Positions 39,319-47,123 of a stretch of 64,000 nucleotides of DNA are shown piece by piece; the stretch's first letter is position 1; every line of letters begins with the position of its first letter. Origin of the DNA: Stromatinia cepivora (taxonomy: Eukaryota; Ascomycota; Leotiomycetes; Helotiales; Sclerotiniaceae); contig RCTD01000005.1 of the NCBI GenBank assembly GCA_014898415.1, positions 1,488,001 through 1,552,000 of the forward strand, in the 5' to 3' direction. The notes below the pieces were generated by a model. The model saw only the letters and a program-made list of their open reading frames with translations. It was not told where the DNA came from and searched no databases. Position numbers and translations under genes: made by a program.

Positions 39319-39510
39319 AAAAGAATTATAAGAATTATAAGAATTATAAGAATTATAAGAATTATAAGAATTATAAGAATTATAAGAATTATAAGAATTA
39401 TAAGAATTATAAGAATTATAAGAATTATAAGAATTATAAGAATTATAAGAATTATAAGAATTATAAGAATTATAAGAATTATAAGAATTATAAGAATTAT
39501 AAGAATTATA
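39319..39510. repeat. 9-bp minisatellite, about 21 units
   Basis: Near-perfect AAGAATTAT repeats, which produce Arg-Ile-Ile and Ile-Leu-Ile frames on the two strands (not genes). It sits at the inner edge of the gypsy-4 LTR, exactly where gypsy-3 has two imperfect 9-bp units (about 56,179-56,196). Confidence 0.95.
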
Positions 39511-39788
39511 AATAACAAAAAATCAAATAATCCTAAAATAATAATAAAACTTTTCATTATTATTTTTTTTTTAAAAGAATCTCTTTCTTTTAAATTCAAT
39601 AAAAAATAATATCAGAGTAATAATAAATCATTGATTATATATTAGAATTTAATAAATATAAAGATTTTGTAGAGTTTTTTAATCGAATAATAGTATATCG
39701 TTGATTATATATTTGCCCTTAATAATAAAACTATTTCCTTATAGAGTTTCCTAGCTTTACTAATAACATCCTTCTAGTCATCGCAACA
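39497..39788 (-). repeat. gypsy-4 5' LTR
   Basis: On the minus strand starts TGTTGCGATGACTAGAAGG. Matches 55,901-56,192 and, in part, 63,789-64,000. It is the last transposon sequence before the mixed-composition border of the gene island. The inner boundary is blurred by the minisatellite. Confidence 0.65.
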
Positions 39789-40166
39789 AAATCAATCACA
39801 AAAGCTATACGATTTATAGAACGAATATATCTCCTTAAGCAATTCAGAAGATATAATGCAGCACAGAAAGACAAAGTGGAACATTGGGGGGAGACTGAAG
39901 GTATAGGGACACTAGCTGGCTAGCACTAGCGGCAGCCAAGGAGCCGGGTTTTATTCCAGAAGATTGAACAAAGCACTCCTTCTTATATCTAAGTATATAA
40001 TTATAAATAAAAACTAGATTATTTAATAAAGAAGATTATTAATTATTATAAAACAATAAAATGAAGTATAAATATTTATTACAATAAAATATATTTCGAT
40101 AATTATATTGAAGCTAGATTATTCTGGTATAACAGCCCTTCGGACTGCTGGATCCGTATATGATAT

Positions 40167-40200
<34 letters not shown>

Positions 40201-40446
40201 GCTCCCAGGGCTCCTGGAGCGGACGGATCCTGAGGGCTCCTCGGGCTCCTGAGAACGAAGGTCTATATAATCAGATGGATTAGTTAGTATATGGAGCTTC
40301 GTGCTCAACTCAAATAGTAAATCTATTACTTAGTTACAACTGCCAAGCCTCGATTTCAATTGCCTACTTGTTGTTAATCAATTAAACCATACGCCAGTCC
40401 ACTTCCACGTGACCACTGGAGGCACGACGTAACATACGAATACTTG
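39789..40446. other. Border region, mixed composition, no gene
   Basis: Alternates short GC-normal patches (39,880-39,960; 40,200-40,260; 40,350-40,440) with AT-rich runs. Contains an ATCA tetranucleotide run of about eight units (40,167-40,200) and three short GGGCTCCT repeats (40,205-40,250). I see no ORF or RNA gene. The abrupt patches suggest small relics of unmutated sequence or later insertions. Confidence 0.5.
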
Positions 40447-41012
40447 TCTTCTGAGTTATATGGAAGTGGTCAGGATCTCGAATACTATAAGCTGTCGGGC
40501 TAATAGTATTATCGAAGATTTATTATTGATAATAGTTATATAGGGAATCAATAAAGTAATAGTAGATAAACAAGTAGTAATTATCGTTAAGTATGAAGCT
40601 CTATATACTAAGGAAATATATACTATATATATAGATCTTTATGTTCCATTGATCAGTAGTAATCACTACTGATCACCCTTGGTCATGTGACCACTAGTGG
40701 GGTTCTAATATGACCCACTAAGTCATTGAGCCTAAAGTCCCTACTGTCACCTGATCTGTATATATTATAATAGATAGCTGGGACAACTGGATAACAGAGA
40801 ACAAAGGTTTATATATACAGCATATATTTCCTTAGAATATAGAGCTTCGTACTCAACTCAATTGATGAAATTCAAGTTACTACTTGTTTATCTACTATTA
40901 CGATCGATTCCCTGTATGACTGTTATCAACAATAAATCTACGATAATACTCCTCGTCTCCAACGATTAGTATTCGCCGACCCTGACCACTTCCATATAAT
41001 TCAAAAGAGAAA
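40447..41012. repeat. Inverted duplication of the NLR 3' end
   Basis: About 200 bp at 40,447-40,648 is an imperfect reverse complement of about 40,796-41,012. The latter includes the last codons and stop of the NLR fragment (ATATGGAAGTGGTCAGG on the duplicated strand). A third, direct partial copy lies at 40,251-40,345. The spacer holds a short palindrome (GATCAGTAGT…ACTACTGATC, about 40,658-40,683). This may be a dispersed repeat into which the gene end reads. Confidence 0.7.
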
Positions 41013-41663
41013 TATTCGTAATATGTTCCTCGATAATTTTCAAAACCCCTTCTTGGCCGGACGTCGCAGCTGCTTTTACCACATCTTCTGTAATCTTCAC
41101 ATCTTCCCCTCGCTCTTTTAGTAAGAGCATCATCACCTCCTTTCCACTACTCCAATTCCCCGCTGCTGCTTCTACCACCTTTTCTGTAATCTTCACATCT
41201 TCCCCTCGTTCTTCCAGTAACAACTTCATTATCTCCTTTCCACTACCTCCATTCCCCGCTGCTGCTTCTACTACCTTTTCTGTAATCTTCACATCTTCCC
41301 CTCGCTCTTCCAGTAACAACTTCATTATATCCTTTCCACTTTTCCAATTCCCTGTTGCTGTTTCTACTACCTTTTCTGTAATCTTCAAATCTTCCTCTCG
41401 CTCTTCTAATAAAAGCATCATCACCTCCTTTCTACTGCTCTAATTCCCCGCTGCTGCTTCTACCACCTTTTCTATAATCTTCACATCTTCTCCTCGTTCT
41501 TCCAGTAAGAGCTTCATCATCTCTTTCCCATTATCTTCATTCCCTGCTGCTGCTTCTACCACCTCTTCTGTTATAATATTTCTTTCTGAGCCTATCGAAG
41601 TGAGCAATTCTCGAAACACGTTTAAGCTTTCCTCTGTAGCTTGAACAATATAGCTATCCCCGT
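40966..41663 (-). pseudogene. NLR C-terminal repeat domain, detached
   Basis: The minus strand encodes six near-identical 32-residue units of the type VKITEKVVEAAAGN followed by GKEVMMLLLEERGED. They end in a short unique tail (LNYMEVVRVGEY, stop at 40,966-40,968). Such helical repeats follow the NACHT domain in fungal NLR-type proteins, where repeats sense ligands. The first codons (GDSYIVQATEESLNVF) continue in frame from the NACHT fragment now on the plus strand near 44,905, so this is inferred to be the missing end of that gene. One in-frame TAG (41,440-41,442) replaces the Trp of the GNWSSGKEV unit, a G-to-A change. It is now joined to the recombinase N-terminus through its last intron. 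Confidence 0.75.
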
Positions 41664-41717
41664 CTGTTGCCAATTAGCTTGCTGTACCCTGAACTTGTTG
41701 GGACTGGGGACCCTCAC
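41664..41717 (-). other. 54-nt intron at the recombinase/NLR junction
   Basis: Minus-strand donor GTGAGG, branch-like GCTAAT and acceptor CAACAG. Splicing would join recombinase codons ending in VD to NLR codons GDSYIVQA in frame. The TAA at 41,674-41,676 lies inside it, so it is not a premature stop of the chimera. Confidence 0.65.
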
Positions 41718-43026
41718 CGTCTACCTTGATAAGTGCCTCGCGGCGGGGGGCATGGAGGCCCATTCCTCCTGTGAAATCAGCCCTCTTTGCCCAGTCTGAA
41801 CACTGGTGGCCCCACGCGGTCTCGTCCTTGGTCTTCTCGGTTGGTCCATCTGCGGACATCTCCGGAAAGACTAGATCGTCCAACACACCGTCCGCCCAAT
41901 CCATGATCCGATACTTTCTGCGCGGCGGCGGTCTGGCAGCGAGGACATCCTCGATAGTGCTGTAGTCCCTGAGCGCGCCGGCTGAGATAATGATAGCGAG
42001 TAGAAACAGGAGGCCATTGGCAGAAAGAGGAGGCGCGGGCTTTAACCTCTCATAGAGGGGATGTTTTAGTCTATATGTGAGCTGTTAGCAATCCGCCTGA
42101 GCTTCGGAATGAACACTCTTGACTTACTTTTTCGGTGTGTCTTGCATTCCTTTAGTAAATTCTCTTTTGAAACTTATCTTAATCTCTGGCTCTCCATCTT
42201 TCCATGAAACCATACAGACAAGATCCTATCAGAGATGGTTAGCACTGAAAAGTCGCTCCATTCCACCTCAGGCTTGATATCTCACCTTATACTTCGCCTT
42301 GCATATTTCCTGTGACCTTGCAGAAGTATAACAATGCATCTTCAACAAGGCACTCAAATCTACACGGCACCCTTCGTGGACGTAATTATGGTAGTCATGC
42401 TGCCAAAATAGCTCCTCCATGTCGACGTAGTTCTCGATGGTTAAGAACGTGGGTGCCTTTTCTTCTATCGACAGGGGAATCGTGTATCTGAGCACGTCTT
42501 TGATATACTTTCTCCTCGTTAGTAAACATCAAGGTTAATACTTCAGCGTGGGTGGGTTCGCAGACACACTAACAGGAGCCACTGAGTCATAGACTTCAGG
42601 AGGAATGGTGAGGTTTGTCTTGCGCTGCCATATCGACACGAGTTTTCGCATCTTGTTCCGTACCGTTTTGACAGTTGCTCTTCCCGTCTCTTTATCCAGT
42701 CTGCCGGGGGTTGAGCGCCCGACAGCTTCAGTGATATGCTTCATATCTTCCATATTGCGTAAGTCCGATCCTGGATATTTCCTTTCATACCTAAGATGTG
42801 TCAGTGCTTGCTATTCTGGACTCGACTTTGTGATGTTGGCAACTCACGCTTCCCAAAAATCCCACATCGCGTCGTAGCGTGGTTGACTGGTTTTTTCATT
42901 GAGTTTTCTGTGAACGGGATTGCTGTCGATCCCAGACCTGTCCTCGGAGAGCCCATCCCTCAAGGCTGCCTCTATCTGCTCGTCTGGATTCAGTCCTCTC
43001 CATCCTTTTGCCCGCTCGGTGCTCAT
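41718..43026 (-). pseudogene. DUF3435-type tyrosine recombinase, N-terminal half
   Basis: Five exons on the minus strand: 43,026-42,848, 42,790-42,574, 42,507-42,286, 42,225-42,128 and 42,070-41,718. Introns are 57-66 nt with GT/AG ends and CTAAC or CTGAC branch sites. The start is the ATG of MSTERAKGWRGLNPDEQIE. Exons total 1,069 nt with consistent phase. The product has a recombinase box I Arg in CYTSARSQEIC (AGG at 42,316-42,318) and box II HxxR in GLHAPRREAL (His 41,752-41,754, Arg 41,743-41,745). Box III His and the nucleophilic Tyr are absent here and lie on the opposite strand near 44,945-44,977. DUF3435 proteins include mobile-element recombinases such as Starship captains. Membership here is from motif recognition. 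Confidence 0.75.
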
Positions 43027-43564
43027 GGCGTGCAGGCGCGGATGTGGATATCTGGAGTGGAAACGAGAAAAGGAGGTCTTGCTTGAGGAATAGGAGGAAT
43101 TGGAGAGAGGCGAGAAGAGGATGAGAAGGTGGTGAGAAGGTGGTAAGAAGATGGGTGAGAGGATGGGTGAGAGGATGGGTGAGAGGATGGGTGAGAATAT
43201 GGGAGAGAAAAGATGTGAAGGCAAGAGGGAGACAGCCATTTATAGAGTACGCAGCCCCAGGCAAACCGCAGAGAACGACGTCAAACATCCTGAAGTAAGA
43301 CGCAAGAAAATGTCCCTGCATGTGGGCATTTTGCATGAAGATGGGCAGACGGGGATAACTGTCTGGCTGGCACAGGTTGTGAAAGTGCAGTGGGAACAGA
43401 TTTGGGACCCCTGGCTGGGAAAGGGGGCCTTTACGGGCCCCTCGTTAAAAGTTGACGATGTCTGGTGAGATGGGTGAGCAGACCTGAGCCGAAGCTGAGC
43501 CGGGCCTGAGCCGGGCCTGAGCCAGCCTGAGCAAAGGCGGCGCGAGATCACGTGAACTTGATGG
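43027..43564 (-). promoter_or_regulatory. Upstream region of the recombinase gene with G-rich minisatellites
   Basis: A GC-normal region between the two oppositely directed fragments. It holds four tandem GATGGGTGAGAG units (about 43,150-43,200) and a run of 10-11 bp CTGAGCCGGGC units (about 43,484-43,535). Open frames across it on both strands are low complexity and look spurious. Promoter role is inferred from position. No TATA box was identified. Confidence 0.4.
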
Positions 43565-44906
43565 TTGGGAGGTGTCGAGATTCCGGTCAGGAGACAAAGA
43601 TTTCACGATAAGATCATCTACTATTTTTGTAACATCAAGAATGAGGAAAGTTCCCGGACAGCAACATCCATTCTCCGATCTTTTATTGTTCAACTTTGTG
43701 AGGACCAGCGACTATACCACAAACTCCCAAATCGCTTTCAAAATAAGGACGAATGGAAGCAATTCTTCATAGAGTCCCTTGATAACCTTTGGAAGATCTT
43801 TCTCGATTTGACTACTACAGATATATACATTCGTATCTATTGTATTATTGATGGACTCGATGTTTATGGAACAGAGATGAACAGCCTACTTGAATACTTA
43901 AAGGAACATTTTGGTACATTTTGCCATGAAATACTCCGTCTGAAATTGTTTTGTACAAGCAGACCGGTAGACTTCGTAGTGGATGTTGGATTTTCCCCTT
44001 CAAAAATCCTCTGTGCTTCACAAGAAGACTTGTCAGTTTTTATCGAATCCGAGTTACGCTCATTCAGAACACAATTTACTGATGATATGAAGAAATGTAT
44101 TATGGAAACTGCAAAAGCAAAAGTCGGCACAACATTCCTTTGGATAAGTATATTTCTTCGCGAAGTTCGAAGCTTAACATTGCCGTCTCTCAACGATATC
44201 GAGGAGAAAATCGAACAGCTTCCTCTAGAGCTCAATGATTTGTATACGAATCTTGTTCGAAAAGTGTCTACGAATCCAAAAGGCATGGCAATATTAATCT
44301 GGATAACATACGCTACACGTCCACTTGGCTTCAAGGAATTGGAATTTGCTCTTGCTATTGGTATGACCAAAAATCCCACACGTTGGAATGACTGCGAGAA
44401 ACAAAAAGTTACCTTGAATGCCGAAGTGATGCAAATAATTCTAGGCAGCTTGGTAGACATTATCGATCAGAACCTCTTCCTGATCCATCAGACACTGCGC
44501 GATTTTTTGAAAGATTCTAGTGTTTTGGACGAAGCAGGAATGTCAAGGGAAGTGAAACGACCAGGGATGCTTCTCGCTAATACCTGTATAACTTATTTGT
44601 GCTTCAAAGACTTTGTGGATTGTACTCCATCAGCTATCGAAGATAAGAACCCTTTCCTTTCTTACGCTGCAAACTTCTGGTTTGAGCATATTGATACTTT
44701 GGAAGAAGCGCAAGATAATATAGAACGACTACAATATCTGTTTAGTGCAAAGGGTCAAGCGGTATGGGTAAACGAACAAGAAAATTATAGGTTCCACAGA
44801 GAGGCAACACCAATATCGATTTGGACTATTGCAATCATTCTTGACAAAGAATGGCTAGCAAAGATCATAACAAGTACGATATTGAACCGTTTAACAGAAG
44901 AGACTG
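43565..44906 (+). pseudogene. Fungal NLR, NACHT fragment without Walker A
   Basis: Opens at the first in-frame codons (a TTG at 43,565; first ATG downstream is uncertain). Homology starts at about residue 15 with DKIIYYFCNIKNEESSRTAT, which in fungal NACHT proteins follows the P-loop, so the nucleotide-binding Walker A segment is missing. Walker B is IIDGLD (residues 94-99), and the LFCTSRP sensor motif follows (128-134). GTTFLWISIFL, ELNDLYTNLV, TRPLGFKELEFAL and LIHQTLRDFL are the usual winged-helix and linker landmarks. The C-terminal helix reaches NRLTEET and then switches without a stop to recombinase sequence at 44,903-44,908. NACHT NLRs act in fungal self/non-self recognition. This one lacks both ATP binding and its own repeats. 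Confidence 0.8.
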
Positions 44907-47123
44907 GCGGCTATTCACTTGGGCAGGTCATGAAGTTCGCCGCGCACAGAAACTCCAAGACTCTTGTCGGACACTACTTGGATGACATGAGTAATGTGGA
45001 CGGTGCAGCGGTCTTCCTTGGCCTGGAGCCGCGGCGGGATCTCACAGAAGACTTCCGCTCTGCGTCTATGAGGAGAAACCCGGACCTCCGGCACTCACTT
45101 CCAGCAAAGTGCCTGGATGAGCTGAGACAGCGCCGGGACTTTACCGATCTTGGCGAGCAGATTGACAATCTCTCCGCTCAAATCACGGCTGCCATCACGG
45201 AGAAGGGGCGCCAAGAGCTCAAGGCTCAGCGGCGCCATGTCTATGATCAACGTCAAAAGCTCATTGACGAAGAATTGGCGAACTACCGCAGGACTCAACG
45301 GCGAGCATACACCACCCAGTGTGAGGTAGACGACCAAGGCGAATGGCACCGCAGTTACTTTGACCGTGTTGTCCGCCACATGGTTCCTGAGCGCGATCGC
45401 CTTGCTCGTACTTTACCGCTGGCCGTCCCGTTGCGGAGCCCCGAGGGTATCTCCGCTCTCCGAGACCTTATTGCGCTCCACACAAACGATTCCCGTGTTG
45501 CGTACCAGGAACCGTTACGGCCTATAGGAGGTCGCTGTCCAGTGCGGACCTGCGGCCAGGAGATTGAAGAGTAAGGATAGTCCCCCCTCATTAGTGCCAC
45601 TTCTGCTAACAGAACGCGTCAGCATCGTCGTGAAAGAGAGGTGGAAGCATGTGTACCGGTGCTCCAAAGCCTACCATGAGAAGCCATCTGGCTTCGCCGA
45701 ATTTTGCTTTCGGTGCAGTAGGTGGATAACTAGCGAGATGGATTGGGAAGCCCACTGCCAAAACCACATCAACAATGTCGACGTTCCTTTTCGGTGCGAC
45801 CCAGTCATTTTCCGCCGTGCTGTTGCTTGCGCAGGATATTGTAGCGGATGTCTCGGGAAAAAATGGTTGCCAGCGGCCCTGCGGATGAAACAGTTCCCGG
45901 ATCGCACCAGCTGGCAAAGACATATCTCTGTGTGCATCCCAGAGTATGTCAAGAGCCTAGATAGCAAGGACTCTATTCCATGCCCGCATTTGTTATGCCC
46001 TGCGGTGCTTCATACAGAATCAGACTTGTGGCACCACCTTGGAGACATTCACAGCACTCACAAGCCTGATGCGAGGAAGAAGCGCCAACGTCAGCAAGAG
46101 GGTGGTGATGAGCAAGTCGAAATGTCGGGTGCCGCTAAGAAGAAGCGGGCTCGACTCCAAGGGAAGCTGGAAGATGAGGACTGCAAAGTGCCGGGTGGTC
46201 AAAAATTAGCCCCCAAAGGTCGCTCCAAAGACCCTCCTGGCCACACGTTTGTGAATATCTCGGCAATGGATTTTGATCCATGCCCAGCGGATGGTGTCGA
46301 GGTGGCAGTAGTGTCTAGCGGCTCCTCATCACGTCGCAGCACCTCAGTTGACGGCGTCTGGGACAATCACGAGGACTGTTACAGTACGGATACTTCGCTC
46401 TCGTCTCTGTCAGACGACATTCTCGAAGCAGTTCCTCAGCCTGGAGAGGAGTGCCATTCTCCCTGGACAACTCCATCGGAGACTGCCACTGTCGACCTCC
46501 TTGGTGATCCTGACCCTTGGAACTTTGACACGATCGCAGACGCTATCTCTTCTCCTATTGGGTCTCAGGAGGACTGGATTCTGTCCGGCCCCGAGACTCC
46601 TCCATCATATCCGTCCAGTATTCCGATGGAGTTGGTTGATCCGGAGCTTCGAGATGCTCTTCCTTCTTCCACATCAAGTCTACCAGCAATCGCCGACTCG
46701 GTTGAGGATGCTCGCGGAAGCATACCGACAACTACACCAGGGGACATAGAAAGCTCCGTGATACAGCCGCCTTGTGACAGCCAGCCAGTTGCAATTGATG
46801 CCAAGAGAGGGATATGGGAGGCTGAAGCACTGCTTGCCAAGTGGAAACGAGGCAAAACGACTTGGTACCTTGTGAAGTGGAAAGGATTTCCGCACGAGGG
46901 CAATACGTGGGAGAAGCGGAAGGACATAAGCCCGGAGCTCGTCAAAGAGTTTGAGGCGACCTATCAAGGGAACAATTCGGGCGTGCGACTACTCAAGAAG
47001 CGAGTGCTGCGCGGAAGGGTCGAATACCTTGTTGAGTGGAAGGGTCGTCCGGAGAGCGAGAATTCTTGGGAGAAAGAAGCTACCGTAAGCCGTGAACGAA
47101 TTATGGAGTTCGAGGCGAGCTGA
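44905..47123 (+). CDS. Recombinase C-terminus with C2H2 fingers and two chromodomains, fused to NACHT fragment
   Basis: Continues the 43,565 frame. One intron (45,571-45,622, 52 nt, GTAAGG…GCTAAC…CAG) joins 45,570 to 45,623, giving a chimeric ORF of about 1,168 codons ending TGA at 47,121-47,123. First comes the end of a tyrosine recombinase catalytic domain: VMKFAAHRNSKTLVGHYLDD with box III His (44,945-44,947) and Tyr (44,975-44,977). A basic coiled region follows. Zinc-finger-like segments come next (FCFRCSRWITSEMDWEAH, then CPHLLCPAVLHTESDLWHHL), then a Lys/Arg-rich stretch and an acidic Ser/Pro-rich linker. Two chromodomains end the protein (TTWYLVKWKGFPHEGNTWEK and VEYLVEWKGRPESENSWEK), suggesting histone-tail targeting. 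Codon use is normal and no stop is present. Whether the chimera is expressed is unknown. Confidence 0.75.

Larger units (their letters stand above)
32152..39788 (-). mobile_element. gypsy-4: minus-strand gypsy, 3'-truncated and split by copia-1
   Basis: The pieces 32,152-32,370 and 37,808-39,788 are, on the minus strand, a copy of about 55,901-57,910 of gypsy-3. The 5' LTR lies at 39,497-39,788. An open minus block (38,815-39,003) matches the plus ORF of gypsy-3 at 56,479-56,730 (LLFYKG-IIIK-K-FFFQIEFIF pattern). RT and later domains are missing where the U fragment begins. copia-1 interrupts it with a 5-bp duplication (AAAAA / AAAAG). Confidence 0.75.

Noticed and set aside
39279..39609. Open frames of about 100 codons on both strands (Ile-Arg-Ile and Ile-Leu-Ile runs)
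   Set aside because: They are translations of the 9-bp minisatellite, open on both strands for that reason only.
41674..41676. In-frame TAA between recombinase and repeat codons taken as a disabling stop
   Set aside because: It lies within a well-formed 54-nt intron and would be spliced out.
42605..43551. Several 70-146 codon frames on both strands around the recombinase N-terminus
   Set aside because: They overlap the exons or the promoter minisatellites in other frames and lack coding character.
46348..46967. Frames of 95-133 codons opposite or out of phase with the chromodomain exon
   Set aside because: Shadows of the real plus-strand exon 45,623-47,123.
43027..47123. Calling the recombinase a complete Starship
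   Set aside because: No far boundary, cargo or target-site duplication is visible; only the DUF3435-type protein is seen.
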